Source: Lepidostoma basale
Lineage: Eukaryota > Arthropoda > Insecta > Trichoptera > Lepidostomatidae
Reading direction: 5' to 3'
DNA: 64,000 nt
Assembly: GCA_022606425.2 (NCBI GenBank)
Contig: JAHDVF020000179.1
Coordinates: 27,660 to 91,659, forward strand
The notes below the pieces were generated by a model. It saw only the letters and a program-made list of their open reading frames with translations, searched no databases and was not told where the DNA came from. Below are positions 9,461 through 19,885 of the stretch, piece by piece; the stretch's first letter is position 1; every line of letters starts with the position of its first letter. Both the position numbers and the translations under genes were made by a program.

Positions 9461-9683
9461 TTTTTTTTGTTTAAAGGAACCGAGGAAAACGTGGCACGAT
9501 CAAATAAATCAAATATTGAATATCGGCCATGTGAGGAGTCAGAGAAATCGACGCGCGTGCATGACACGATGTATGAATGTTGAGGAAGCGAGAGAAATAT
9601 GTCAAGAAAGAAAAGTGTGGCAGTCCATTCTTTCTGCCTACTCCGTCGGGGAGACGGCGTGATGGTTAGTTAGTGAGTTAGTA
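9461..9683 (+). mobile_element. LINE-A1 3' end
   Basis: Open frame with PRKTWHDQINQILNIGHVRS, QRNRRACMTRCMNVEEAREI and SILSAYSVGETA, then a stop in GACGGCGTGATGG and (TTAG)n. An element R copy abuts the tail. Confidence 0.9.
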
Positions 9684-9895
9684 ACATAGAAGTACCCGCC
9701 ACATACCCGAGGCTGTTATAGGGCGTAGCGGCGCCCTTTTGTCAGCCTCGCTCGTTCTCTCCCTGAGCCTGTCCCCGGTCCATCCGGAATTTACATTTAA
9801 AGACGGCAACAACAAGGAGGTGCCAGACCACACTTAATCTACCCCATCTTACTTCTATGCTCCGCTGTACTTTATTGAATAAATAACGATAATAT
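9684..9895 (-). repeat. Element R, copy 2
   Basis: Reverse complement of the R core (CGAGGCTGTTATAGGGCGTA, CCCCGGTCCATCCGGAATTT, ACTTCTATGCTCCGCTGTAC). It joins the LINE-A tail directly at 9683/9684. It lacks the A-rich end seen in the other copies. Confidence 0.75.
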
Positions 9896-10285
9896 AGTTG
9901 GAGGTGTTTGAGGTGTGAATATACCGCAGAATGCTCCGTATACCGCGGACCGATAGGGTCAGTAATGCAGACGTACTAAAGAGAGTCAGAGCCAATAGAG
10001 AGCTGTTGTCGAGTGTGAAAATAAGAAAGGTTTCATATTTGGGTCATGTGCTAAGGGGAGACAAATACCACTTCCTTAGAATGATATTAATGTGTAAAGT
10101 GGAGGGACGTCGGGGAATTGGTAAAAAGGCAGCTGTCCTGGCTGAGGAACATTAAAGAGTGGACAGGAATCACAAGAGTTCAGAACCTGTTCCAACTGGC
10201 GCAGGACAGAGATACCATTGCTGCAGTGATCGCCAACGTTGGAGGGACCTGACACGGCACCGAAAGAAAAATAATAATCTTTGTC
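9896..10285 (+). mobile_element. LINE-D 3' fragment (RTE-like)
   Basis: The frame at 9931-10155 reads MLRIPRTDRVSNADVLKRVR, LSSVKIRKVSYLGHVLRGDK and VEGRRGIGKKAAVL. After a frame change it continues WLRNIKEWTGI, NLFQLAQDRD and VIANVGGT, then stop. This is the C-terminal zone of RTE-like LINEs (Y.GHvlR...y..l......G.rg.Gr....WL.nir.W). It ends in (AATA)n-like sequence. Confidence 0.85.
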
Positions 10286-10404
10286 TACTCTGCTAAATAT
10301 CCCACGCGTAATGGTGACGTGTAACCACTACACATTTATACCTTTAGACCGCTAAACAAACGTTACTCTCTCTGTCATTGACACGCAGCACATTATTCTA
10401 CGAA

Positions 10405-10700
10405 CAAGCAAACCAACTAAACATCACGCCGTTTTCTGCAGAGGTAAGCAGAGAGAATGGACTGCAACACTTCTTTGTTTTGACACACCACTCTAGATTC
10501 CTCTACAATCATGCAACGAGTCATACACGCACGTCAATTCTTCCAACTTCTAACATGAACAACTATTAAAATTTGATTAATTTGGTCATGCCGTCTACCC
10601 TGACTCCGTACTCCATTTACATCGTTAATTTATATTTCATTAACCATTATTTCTCCATATATGCGCTCCATACATCCGAACCAATAAAGTATCCCTTTCA
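10405..10700 (-). mobile_element. LINE-A2-like 3' fragment
   Basis: Plus-strand CATCACGCCGTTTTCTGCAG, AGAGAGAATGGACTGCAACA and CCATATATGCGCTCCATACA are the reverse complement of the A2 3' region. Frames are broken. A SINE abuts the truncated end. Confidence 0.75.
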
Positions 10701-10925
10701 AACGACGACCTTTGTAGCAGAGAGGTTCGATTTCCGGCGATGGCAGTGTGATTGTCACACTGTCGTTGGTCTGGTGTAGAATTCACGTGACAATAAAATT
10801 GCGATAGATTGGCTACCTACACATGTCATGAGAATCAAAATAATAGCTAAAAAATATATTGTATACAGTAATTGGGTTCAAACGACATGTTTTTTCAAGG
10901 AAAAAAATTTTGTTTTTAACAAACG
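10701..10925 (+). mobile_element. tRNA-derived SINE, 5'-truncated
   Basis: It keeps the B-box-like GAGGTTCGATTTCCGG but not the A box. The body follows (GATGGCAGTGTGATTGTCAC, GGTCTGGTGTAGAATTCACG, CAGTAATTGGGTTCAAACGA) as in the better copies at 40565-40804 and 22540-22796. Confidence 0.8.
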
Positions 10926-10954
10926 CCATAATTAATTACATGAGTAAAATTGAT

Positions 10955-11110
10955 ATTAACTAATCATCACGTCGTCTGTCCGAAGGGGTACGCAGAAAAA
11001 AATAGACTGCCACAGCGTTCATTCCTGATATACTTTTCTCATTTAATTTTTGATTAGATCCTTCCCCCTTTGTTCCTACTTCTTGTTCCATTTACATCTT
11101 CATTATTTTT
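10955..11110 (-). mobile_element. LINE-A 3' fragment
   Basis: Plus strand TAACTAATCATCACGTCGTC, GTACGCAGAAAAAAATAGAC and TTGTTCCATTTACATCTTCA correspond to the reversed LINE-A 3' end with an internal gap. Confidence 0.7.
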
Positions 11111-11584
11111 CTTCGATAGCCCTACAGCCTATATCGAGCATTAGCCTACATTATTCCTTGTCGCCAAGTTCTCCTGTCTTCTACTTCGACCCTCCGATTC
11201 GACCGTTTCACTGAATTTCTCCCAAATTCATCCTCCCGCAAAGCTTTAGAAACATATTCAGTATGGAATATTGTAGAATATAACAAATATTTTTTCTAGT
11301 TTAAACATGACAAGCATAAAAGAACTTTGAAAAATAATGTAATTTATAAAATAAGGATGATTGACGAATAAATGAGAATTTGAAACTCTTTGTAAAAGAG
11401 AGAACAAAGATTTCACGATTTCTGTCTTTTCTTCATATATTCACAATCACTTCGTGTTGTCAATCACATTTGAGATTTTTTTTGGTTAAAATTATTTTCG
11501 CTGAGAAAGGGCGCCTGTGACCCAAAATATGCAAAAATGGTAGTAAAGTAGTTTGCGGTATAAACAATTTTTTCGAGTGTATTA
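11111..11584. other. No gene seen
   Basis: About 11110-11245 is more complex (CGATAGCCCTACAGCCTATA, CGACCCTCCGATTCGACCGT) but unassigned. TTCATATATTCACAATCACT at about 11432 resembles sequence just left of the long-TIR element at 4419. Confidence 0.4.
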
Positions 11585-11870
11585 TTATCCACAATATGGA
11601 AAAACAAAACATGGCCATTAAGAGTAAGATGAGAATCTATAAAGCATGCGTAAGACCAATAATACCATATGGTGTCGAAGCAAGGGCAGACACAGTAAGG
11701 ACCAAACAAGTTTTGAGGACTTCCGAAATGAAGACATTGAGGACGATAGCAGGCAAGGCACTGAGAGATCGCGTGAGGAACACCAGAATAAGAGAGATAT
11801 GTGAGGTTAAGGATATTATAATACGGAGCAGACAGCGAAAAAGGGACTGGTACGGTCATGTTACCTTTGG
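11585..11870 (+). mobile_element. LINE-C fragment (RTE-like)
   Basis: Open frame with KMRIYKACVRPIIPYGVEAR, ADTVRTKQVLRTSEMKTLRT and IAGKALRDRVRNTRIREICE. These are the LINE-C hallmarks: KvRIYK.CVRPI.tYG.E.RADT, LR..EM.TLR.I.g, RDR.R...IR..C. It runs into a LINE-K piece at the 3' side. Confidence 0.9.
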
Positions 11871-12030
11871 TGATGCCAGAAGGAAGAGCAATTCTGACGT
11901 TGAATTTAATCGTCTCGGATTTGAACGTTTTCAGTGTCAGTGAAGCAGTATTCATAAAAAAAATATTACAAATTCTGGAAAGAGTATTGCCTCACTAAAG
12001 TCAACATATTTGGGTTCCTTCTGATTTGTA
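11871..12030 (+). mobile_element. LINE-K fragment
   Basis: TTGGTGATGCCAGAAGGAAG and GATTTGAACGTTTTCAGTGT are the reverse complement of the LINE-K copy at 58340-58565. The coding sense is VMPEGRAILTLNLI, then VSDLNVFSVSEAVF. Confidence 0.65.
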
Positions 12031-12144
12031 GGATTTTTTGGTTTCAAATTGTTATTTTATTTTTTACGCCGTTTTGTGTCCAAATGAGTCGCCTAAATGT
12101 TTTTCGTTTATTATGTCTCATTTGTGTATTATGTATAAATAAAT

Positions 12145-12455
12145 AAAAAATGTCTGGCCATCTCCCCGTCTACTCGGTGGTCTTCCTGGTAATCTATTGC
12201 AGCTAGGGTTTTTTTTATTTACAATTTTTGCAATTTGTATATTCTCCATGCGGTCCACGTGATCTCTCCAAAAGCGCCTTCTGCTTCTTCCCCATTTTAT
12301 TATGTCTTCAACACCACAGATAGATCTTATCGTCTCATTCCTGATCCAATCTCTGAGGATTCTGCCTGCGATGGAGCGTGGGGTTCACATTTCTGCTACT
12401 CTGAGAAGATTCTTAGTTCTATTGGTATCTGCTCTGACTTCTATCCCATACATCA
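12145..12455 (-). mobile_element. LINE-C fragment
   Basis: The minus strand reads YGIEVRADTNRTKNLLRVAE, RILRDWIRNETIRSICGVED, IIKWGRSRRRFWRDHVDRM and then LPGRPPSRRGDGQT. Order and motifs fit the post-RT region of LINE-C. Small gaps break the frame. Confidence 0.8.
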
Positions 12456-12914
12456 TAATTATTATGAGTTATTACATGAGGTATTGTGAAAATTTAACAG
12501 GTTAGATTTTGTATAGATTTCCTATTCAAGTTTCTGTCTAATTATTATTTTTTTAATAAGTAACATAAGGTATATCATTTGGGTATTGAACCGGCTTCAC
12601 TTTATTATGAAAAAGCTCCCTCCCGAATTATTAATTTAATACCTTTGGACCAGGCATTTAGCGCTTCAGGTATAGGGGCTCGTAATTACGAAACAAATTT
12701 GTATTCTAAACAACAATAACCCGCTATCCGTTAGGGGATGGACCAACCCCGATACAAAGTTTCCTAGATGCAAGGAGGGGGGGAGTAAGAACCAAAAGGT
12801 GCATGCCAGAGAGTTATTGCGAAAATTTAACAAGTGCGATTTTGTGAAGATTTCCAAACAGCCATAAAACTAACGTTGCATTTTCATAACAGGGTTGTCA
12901 ACACCATTTTTTTT
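12456..12914. other. No gene; a ~45-bp direct repeat
   Basis: ATTGTGAAAATTTAACAGGT..GATTTTGTA..AGATTTCC (about 12483-12525) recurs as ATTGCGAAAATTTAACAAGT..GATTTTGTG..AGATTTCC (about 12817-12858). The repeats enclose about 290 bp that could be an insertion with a long target duplication. Not assigned. Confidence 0.4.
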
Positions 12915-13330
12915 TAGCAACTTACAAACTAATTAACCATCACGCCGTCTACCATAAGGGGTTAGCAAAAAAATTGACTGCCACACTGTTTCCTGATATA
13001 CCACTCTAGATTCTTCTACATTCATACATCGTAACACGCACGCTCGTCGATTTTTCTGACATCGAATGTGGCCGCCTAGTATTTGATTAATTTGATCGTG
13101 CTTTCCTTGATCTTCCACGGTCTCTCTTTCCACGCACAATGCTGGTATACAACATTTTAACCATTCTTCTCTCGTCCAATTCGTTCCATATGTCAGAACC
13201 ATCTCAGGGATTGTTTTTTTATTTTTACCTATGATGTTCTTCCTTATTTTGCCAACTCCAAGCTTCACATTCATACATAAGGGTTGGCACTAGAACTCCA
13301 TTATATATAGTATCTTTGCTTTAGTGGATT
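12915..13330 (-). mobile_element. LINE-A fragment, internally rearranged
   Basis: Reversed 3' end (TAACCATCACGCCGTCTACC) and the minus frame DQINQILGGHIRCQKNRRAC, VLRCMNVEESRVVYQ. Upstream the order is disturbed: VERETVEDQGKHDQ replaces the usual NRGRPRKTWHDQ. The sequence near 13255-13330 matches the reversed MYESEAWSWQ/LVPTL region. Confidence 0.8.
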
Positions 13331-13427
13331 TATATATTTTTTTATTCTTTTTCATCCTCTCTGCCTACTCCTCCGCTAGAAGAGTAGTCCTTCATCAGTG
13401 TAGTTAAATATTTTATATACAAAATAA

Positions 13428-13680
13428 ATATATGAATGAATGAAGAAAGAATGGTAAAAAATGTAATTAACGATGTAAATGGAACTAGAAATAAAGGAAG
13501 ATCGAGGAAAACATGGCACGATCATATTAATCAAATATTGAGGAGTCCGAGAAATCGACGCGCATGACACGATGTATGGATGTTGAGGAAGCGAGAGAAA
13601 TATGTCAGGAAAGAAATGTGTGGCAGTCCATTCTTTCTTCCTACCCCTTCTGGTTAGGTTATGGTTAGTTAGTTAGTTAA
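13428..13680 (+). mobile_element. LINE-A1 3' end
   Basis: GAATGAAGAAAGAATGGTAA, GGAAGATCGAGGAAAACATG and CGATGTATGGATGTTGAGGA, then (TTAG)n. About 20 bases are missing between the IL and RSPRNRR segments. Confidence 0.85.
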
Positions 13681-13809
13681 ATGATGGTTGTAAGTTAATC
13701 AAAAATATTGTGTCTATTTTCTATTTTTGGCATATTTGGAGCATGCAAACGTTTCTGTGAGAAATATCTGTGCTATTTTATGTTGACGTTTATATAGAGT
13801 GTGTTTTTT
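13681..13809 (+). repeat. Repeat F, copy 1, left part
   Basis: ATGATGGTTGTAAGTTAATC, GAGCATGCAAACGTTTCTGT and ATTTTATGTTGACGT match 25867-25980. Both copies follow directly on a LINE-A tail. Confidence 0.7.
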
Positions 13810-14325
13810 TCGACGTTTGGTTTTTAAACTGGCAACATTGTTTCTACAGACTGTTAATTTGACAGTTGACAATTGACAATCAATTGATTTGTAATCAGTA
13901 CGATTTATCATTTCACCATGATTATATAATACGTATAGACTGACGTCAAAACAGTGCTTGCAAATTGTGCAAATTTATTTTGAAAATATTGGTTCGGTTC
14001 ACTAAACTTACTACATTCATTTTACGGTTCGGTGTACTACATTCATTTTACGGTCGACGAAATCGTCCGATGACCATGGATCGTTTTCGCACCACGTACA
14101 CTCCAGTGGATAATACGCATCCACAAAGACGACAATTGTCGAAAGTTGGATTTCACGATTGCGCTTCTTTCGAGCTAGCCGTGGCGCTCATATGCCCGAA
14201 ATCATATTTGAACAATTATAGCATAAAAATATCTATTAAATAAAGCCAATATCATAGACAATAACATTATTTTAATGCGTTTTTTTATTTATTTTGAATA
14301 TGTATTGTATACCTAAAAAACCCTA
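13810..14325. mobile_element. ~515-bp insertion in repeat F, unclassified
   Basis: Comparison with the uninterrupted copy (25980: TATATCTATACTTTATAC) shows that everything between TTTATAT and CTATACTTTATAC here is extra. The insert has a minus-strand start GIDCQLSTV and a plus frame with VLHSFYGRRNRPMTMDRFRT. YG.RNRP recalls the N-terminal helix-turn-helix of some Tc1/mariner-like transposases, but weakly. Terminal repeats are not obvious. Confidence 0.5.
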
Positions 14326-14465
14326 AATCTATACTTTATACAATTTTACGTTATCAATTCTCACGTAATTTTCACGTCATCTAAGAGAAAACTTAGAAAA
14401 CAACCTATCATTACGACTTGCTGGATTAAGAGATTTTCCACTTATTTTCTCCATCAAAATATTAT
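14326..14465 (+). repeat. Repeat F, copy 1, right part
   Basis: CTATACTTTATACAATTTTA, TTTTCACGTCATCTAAGAGA and ATTTTCCACTTATTTTCTCC match 25978-26165, continuing repeat F after the insertion. Confidence 0.7.
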
Positions 14466-14513
14466 GACATGAAATGAAATTATTTTAACAATGATTATGT
14501 TTATAATGTATAA

Positions 14514-15428
14514 ACTAACTAACTAACTAACCATCACGCCGTCTCCCCGAAGGGGTAGGCAGAAAGAATGGACTCCCACACTTTTCTTTCCTGACATATT
14601 TCTCTCGCTTCCTCAACATTCATACATTGTGTCATGCACGCGCGTTTTCTCTGACTCCTCACATGGCCGACATTCAATATTTGATTTATTTGATAGTGCC
14701 ACGTTTTCCTCGGTCTTCCTCTACTTCTGGTTCCATTTATATCATTAACATATAATTTTTTTACCATTCTTTCTTAATTCATTCTTTCCATATGTCCAAA
14801 CCATCTTAATGATCCTATTATTATTTTGTTCATGACACTATCATTCGCACCGCATTGACTTCTTATATTTTCATTCGACACTTTATCATACACAGAGTAT
14901 CCACACATTCGTCTAAAAGATCTCATTTCTACTGCATTTATTCTACTTTCATCCTTCTTTTGACAGTTCCATGCTTCGCTTCCATACATACGGGTCGGTA
15001 GAAGAACACCATTGTGCACTGCCATTCTAGCTTTTTTGGATAGGTTTTTGTTTGCGATGAAAACTTTAAGTGCACCATTCACTTTGTTGCCTGCCCCAAC
15101 CCTTCTTTTAATATCCCTCTCCACTCGCCCATCTCTATTTAACATACTACCTAAATACACAAACTCAACTACTTGCTCCAAATTTTCACCTTTCACGCTA
15201 ATATTGCAGACTCTCATGGTTTTCTTCCTTTTCAAAAATCATTACCTTGGACTTATTAACATTCATCATCAGATCATTTCGCATGCATACCTCATACATA
15301 CAATTCACGCGGACGTGTATTTCATGCTCGTTGTCTGCAAGAAGGACAGCGTCATCCGCATACAAGAGACAGCTTACTGACACTCCGCTCATTTTGGCAC
15401 CTACATCCAACCCTTTCAGCTCTTTCAT
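14514..15428 (-). mobile_element. LINE-A1 copy with RT YADD motif and long target duplication
   Basis: The minus strand covers, 5' to 3', MKELKGLDVGAKMSGVSVSC, LLYADDAVLLADNEHE, VEFVYLGSMLNRDGRVERDI, GSEAWNCQKKDESRINAVEM, SLRWFGHMERMN, RGRPRKTWHYQINQILNVGH and SILSAYPFGETA. YADD is the RT catalytic motif C. A frameshift near 15215-15235 and others later break the frame. It is flanked by a ~47-bp imperfect repeat (14466-14513 and 15430-15476), read as the target duplication, so 14514 and 15428 are the true ends of a 5'-truncated insertion. Confidence 0.9.
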
Positions 15429-15476
15429 AACATGAAATGAAAATATTTTAACAATGATAATGTTTATAATTTATAA

Positions 15477-16017
15477 GTATATTATTATTATCGTGGCAAT
15501 CAAGCAACCAAATGTGGGTAGTTTTGATGGATGTTAAAATGTTCCGTGTCCCAAAACATGTTTAAAATATAATTTTACTTTATTTGCATGTAAAAATAAA
15601 ATGTTGTTACAAACAAAAAAAAAATCATATGTACATATTTTTCAATTTATAAGTTGTTTTTATTGATACGAAAAAAATTTTAAGAGGATTTCTGTAAAGA
15701 TGTTTTCCACAATAATACATTTCATGCCGCCTAATCCCATCAGCGCAACACGTTTTTAATATTCTAAATGACAACTTTTTTTCCGCTGCCTACAAATGTC
15801 GTCTCTTATAAAATGAAATATTTTTTACACAAGATACGAAAAGTATAAAATACGCCCAAGAATATTCAATTAAGTTCGTTTTTTAAATTTCACCACAAAA
15901 AAAAATAACACCTCTTTTGTAAATCTGTATTTGTAAAAGTCTTTGATCACTTTTACTTTGTACGTAATGTGATATTTAGGACATGGAGCAGAACGAGGAG
16001 ACGATTCTGTAAACTAT
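15477..16017. other. No gene seen
   Basis: Very AT-rich. GGGTAGTTTTGATGGATGTT and TGTTCCGTGTCCCAAAACAT (15507-15562) resemble the arm of foldback Q. Confidence 0.45.
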
Positions 16018-16275
16018 GTGAACGATTGATTGTATCTCAATAGAGACGAAGATGTAAATTGTTTTTTGGAAACAGAAATGGTGATCGAGGCGTTTTTAGG
16101 ACTTATGACCTGTCATTGGTTGGGTTTAGTGATTTGTTTATGTTAACAATATTCCCCATTCCGCCCTTCTTACGAACACCACGTCTGACAAACTTTTGTA
16201 AGTTGTATATATGCTACTATGTTGCACCACACTTCACATGCATCTGCACTAGCGCCATCTATTATGAATAGGTGT
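16018..16275 (+). repeat. Short interspersed element E, copy 1
   Basis: About 260 bp starting GTATCTCAATAGAGACGAAG, with GGACTTATGACCTGTCATTG, TTCCCCATTCCGCCCTTCTT and near the end CACTAGCGCCATCTATTATG. Other copies are 17978, 42570, 45195 (minus), 56345 and 60100. No terminal inverted repeats or tRNA boxes are seen, so the class is unknown. Confidence 0.8.
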
Positions 16276-16427
16276 AAGCATTCAGCAGAAAATGTTGTGT
16301 TAACGACCTTCTTATATTTATATTTGACACTCTATCATTATCATATGTATTTTACAATAAAAAAGTAATGATGAAATATAATATATATATTTTAAGATGT
16401 TTTACTTTAATAAAATAAAAATAAAAA

Positions 16428-16515
16428 AATCCATTCTTTCTGCCTACCCCTTCGGGAGACGGCGTGATGGTTAGTTAGTTTGTTAGTGAGTTAGTTATTT
16501 AGTTAGTTACTTTAA
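16428..16515 (+). mobile_element. LINE-A 3' tip
   Basis: AATCCATTCTTTCTGCCTAC, GGGAGACGGCGTGATGG and a long (GTTA)n-like tail. Only the last ~45 bp of the LINE remain. Confidence 0.85.
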
Positions 16516-16839
16516 TCAAGTTCATAATAAATTGAATTAAATTTCAGATATTAACACGGAATTATTATACATAATTACGATTTTTTTTTCTGAATTAAAA
16601 CAATTTTTTGAGTTTATTTTTCTCTAATGTTTCTATGGTTTTACCCTCCATCATCATTAATCTAAAAAAGCGTAAAAAAAACAATGTTTCGATTTCTTTT
16701 AGAAAACGGATGTTTTCATATGTATTAATTATTTAATATGAAGTTTCACATCATTGTTCATTAAACAATACACACATCCAAAAATTCGCAAAACTGATAA
16801 GATAATGTACTTACTTCATTGTCTCTAAGTAACTGACTA
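16516..16839. other. No gene seen
   Basis: AT-rich linker. TAGAAAACGGATGTTTTCAT at about 16700 echoes the element P/T arm. Confidence 0.4.
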
Positions 16840-17115
16840 AATAACCAACAATCCGTTTCCCCGAAGGAGTAGGAAAAGAGGATGGAAAGCCACATTGTTC
16901 TATCGTGACACAACTCTCGCGCATATTCAACATTCACACATCGTGACATGCACGCTCGGCGATTGTTCCTACTTCGAACATGGCCGCCTTTCAGTAATTG
17001 AATAATTTGGTAATGCTTAATCTTTCTTGACTCATTTTTCCATTCACACTACTTGTATATATTTTTTAATCATTCTTCTCCGTCCATTCCAATGTCCAAA
17101 CCATTTTATCTCCAA
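16840..17115 (-). mobile_element. LINE-A fragment, degenerate
   Basis: Plus strand TAACCAACAATCCGTTTCCC, GAAGGAGTAGGAAAAGAGGA and CATGCACGCTCGGCGATTGT are the reversed LINE-A 3' end. The minus frame gives MSRCVNVEYARELC and SILFSYSFGET. Confidence 0.8.
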
Positions 17116-17459
17116 TAAAATATTTTAATTAAACTGGAATCAGGTATCACGTTGCCCTGATACGTGGCCACCCTGAGGGGTAGTTTAAAGTCACCGCTTT
17201 GTTAACGGGTGGTTTTCTTACGCCGTGAGAGCTTTAACACAACAACGGGAGGTGAACTTAGCGGAATACGTAAGAAATATTACAAGTGCTGTAAGGCGAG
17301 ATGCTTAGAATTTATCATGGCTAGAAAACAGGGGATTTACGATACAGAGTATGCAATTTGTTCACGGATGCTCTTTTGACGACTTAAGTCGAGGAAAATT
17401 ACATTTTAAACAAGGATTTTTGTTGATGGTTGAGGGATTCGTTTTGTAAATCTTCATTA
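17116..17459. other. Unassigned complex sequence
   Basis: 17140-17390 is less AT-rich (TATCACGTTGCCCTGATACG, GGCCACCCTGAGGGGTAGTT, AACAACGGGAGGTGAACTTA) and occurs once here. No frame or family recognised. Confidence 0.4.
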
Positions 17460-17930
17460 TTAATTTATAATAGTAAACACGATTGTTTAGTGGTTTAACT
17501 TAGATTTAATTTATATAAATTACATAAAGAAAGGAATGTAGAGCGGAAGAAGGTATTATGAACAAAATTATGAAAGGATCGCTGCGTTGGTTCGGACATA
17601 TGGAACGCATGGATGGAGAAAGAATGGTTAAGAAAGTATACGTTAATGATGTAAATGGGGTACGAAGTCGAGGCAGACCGAGGAAAACCTGGCATGACCA
17701 AATTAATCAAATTTTAAAAGTTGGTCATGTTAGAAGTCGGAAGAATCGACGTGCGTGTATGGCTCGTTGTATGAATGTGGAGGAATCTAGAGAGGTTTGC
17801 CAGAATAGTGCGGGGAAACGGCGTGATGGTTTTGTTTTTTTTAAATTACATAAATTGTGACAAATGTGACTCATATAAATTAAATCCAAGTAAAACCACT
17901 AAAAAATCGTGTTTACTATTATAAATTAAG
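17460..17930. mobile_element. Inverted-repeat pair (~65 bp) enclosing a LINE-A2 piece
   Basis: TTAATTTATAATAGTAAACA at 17460 is repeated inverted at 17911-17929. The match runs on through CACGATTGTTTAGTGG and GATTTAATTTATAT, about 65 bp with a few mismatches. The inside is a LINE-A2 fragment, so this looks like a foldback or MITE that received a LINE, or a mobile unit carrying one. Confidence 0.7.
17530..17838 (+). mobile_element. LINE-A2 3' end
   Basis: The frame at 17558-17860 reads MNKIMKGSLRWFGHMERMDG, ERMVKKVYVNDVNGVRSRGR, PRKTWHDQINQILKVGHVRS and RKNRRACMARCMNVEESREV. The last ~60 bp are partly deleted (CAGAATAGTGCGGGGAAACG). The tail is GGTTTTGTTTTTT, not (GTTA)n. Confidence 0.9.
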
Positions 17931-17977
17931 AATTTTTGTAGTGAATATAATATTATATGTAGAAACCAATACTCGGT

Positions 17978-18190
17978 AAGGATTAATTGTATCTCTATAG
18001 AGACGAATGTACAAATCAGAAACAGAATATGGTAATCGAGGTGGACACAACAGGTGTTTATTAACAGGACTTATGATTTGTTATTGGTTGGGTTAAGCGC
18101 ACGTTTTATGTAATACAACATTCCCCATTCCACATTTCTTACGACCACCATGTCTGACAATTTTTTGGAAGTTTTTATATGTTAATAAAT
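17978..18190 (+). repeat. Element E, copy 2
   Basis: ATTAATTGTATCTCTATAGA, GGACTTATGATTTGTTATTG, AAGCGCACGTTTTATGTAAT and ACGACCACCATGTCTGACAA. It lacks the CTAGCGCCATCTAT end. Confidence 0.8.
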
Positions 18191-18795
18191 CCAACAAGAG
18201 CTTTCTTCTTATTAATATTAATCTTATAGAAGACAAATGAAGATAAAAAATTGATTTAAGAAAGAATGTATTTCTAAAAACAAAACCAAAAAAGGTATAA
18301 TCTAGCTTCTCATGTGTTATCTCGAGTTTTGGTATTTCATTTGGTTGTATGCCTATGGAATGCCATATCACTCCAAAGGAGCGTTTAAATCCAATGTCTC
18401 GAATTTAGAACGCTGTTCTTTGATACGATCCGTTTTGTTCTCAAGGCATGCATCATTAATTTCTCTCTAAAAATCCCTTAGTACTGCTCCTTACAAAAGG
18501 GTATTCCTAAATGTTTAACGCAGGGCTCCCTTTTGATAAATAAAGTAAAGGGATAGCGATTTAAAGGCCGTCGCGTGATAGCTATTGCGCTTTGAGAGAT
18601 TGTAAAAACATGACAATGAGATCGGCGAGTTTCCCGAGTGTCTAAGGTTACCATGGTTACGAGATAAGTAATAGCTCCATCTGAAATCTCACCTTCTCGG
18701 TGGGAAACTATCCTCACAACCGGGGATAGTTTCCCATTTTAACCTTGCATATTTAACCTTGCATAGAAAAAATCAGATAAAAGCATTAAATAGAC
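18191..18795. other. Unassigned; small hairpin at 18693-18734
   Basis: 18440-18740 is more GC-rich than its surroundings. TGGGAAACTATCC and GGATAGTTTCCCA (about 18701-18735) form a perfect 13-bp hairpin with a short loop. No coding motif. Confidence 0.45.
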
Positions 18796-18917
18796 ACCGT
18801 AAGTCCGTAAGTCACCGTAAGTCACCGTAAGTCACCGTAAGTTCGGGATATATAGCATATATATATATATATACAGTGAGCATAGCAGAGAAGAGGCAGA
18901 GGCGGCAGAGGCAGAGA

Positions 18918-18959
<42 letters not shown>

Positions 18960-19250
18960 ATTATTATTACACATTACACATTACATTATTACATATATAA
19001 GATACATATGTCATTGGCTACATAATATATTATTATTACACATATGCCATTATTATATTGACACACATTACCACACATACACATTACTGGCTGACACACA
19101 CACACACATTACATTGCCACATTACTGGCCACATATATACACATGCTGGCATACACATTGGCCACATACATTATTACATACATACATACATTTACATGAG
19201 ATATTACACATATTGGCTATATACATATATTATTATTATTACAAGGTGCC
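18796..19250. repeat. Cluster of simple repeats
   Basis: A 10-bp unit (GTAAGTCACC) runs about 18800-18840, (TA)n at about 18855-18873 and 18919-18954, then (TTA)n and an ACATTAC/ACACAC-rich run to about 19235. Confidence 0.85.
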
Positions 19251-19439
19251 TCCTAAATAAATTACAAGTAACTGTACTATCATGAGAATGATTAGCCAAT
19301 GTTTACATAAATTGGGTTCCAATAATTAATACAAATGAAAACGTCTGTTTACTAGGAGTTTTATTATATTTTATGCGAAATTAAATCAATTGTGATATTA
19401 TAAAACAGTGATTCAATTAAATAGTTATTGGAAACAAGA

Positions 19440-19885
19440 TTTTATCAATGAAAGCGAAAACGGCCGTTCACAATAGAGTTCTGGTCCCAACCCTTGGGTA
19501 TGGAAGCGAAGCATGGAACTGGCAGAAGAAGGATGAGAGCAGAATAAATTCGGTAGTGATTAGGTCCCTAAGACGTGGTAGAACGATGTACGCCAAAATC
19601 TCAAATGCTGATACAGGAAAAGAATGTAGAGCGGAAGAAGGTATTATGAATAAAATTATGAAAGGATCGCTGCGTTGGTTCGGACATATGGAGCGCATGG
19701 ATGGAGAAATAATGGCTAAGAAAGTATACTTTAATGATTTAAATAGAGTACGGAGTCAAGGTATACTAAGGAAAACATGGCAGAATCGATGTGCGTGTAT
19801 GATTCGTTGTATGAATGTAGAGAAAGCAAGAGAGGTATGTCAGAATAGAGTAGTGTGGCGGTGAAGGTTTGTTGTTGTTGTGTTT
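19440..19885 (+). mobile_element. LINE-A2 3' fragment
   Basis: Open frame 19448-19864 with MKAKTAVHNRVLVPTLGYGS, EAWNWQKKDESRINSVVIRS, GSLRWFGHMERMDGEIMAKK and MIRCMNVEKAREVCQ. A deletion removes part of the DQINQIL..RRNR segment. The tail is (GTT)n, as in the A2 copy at 31341. Confidence 0.9.

Noticed and set aside
13965..14243. 92-codon protein gene
   Set aside because: Lies wholly in an insertion absent from the second copy of repeat F; only a weak transposase-like motif, no other coding support.
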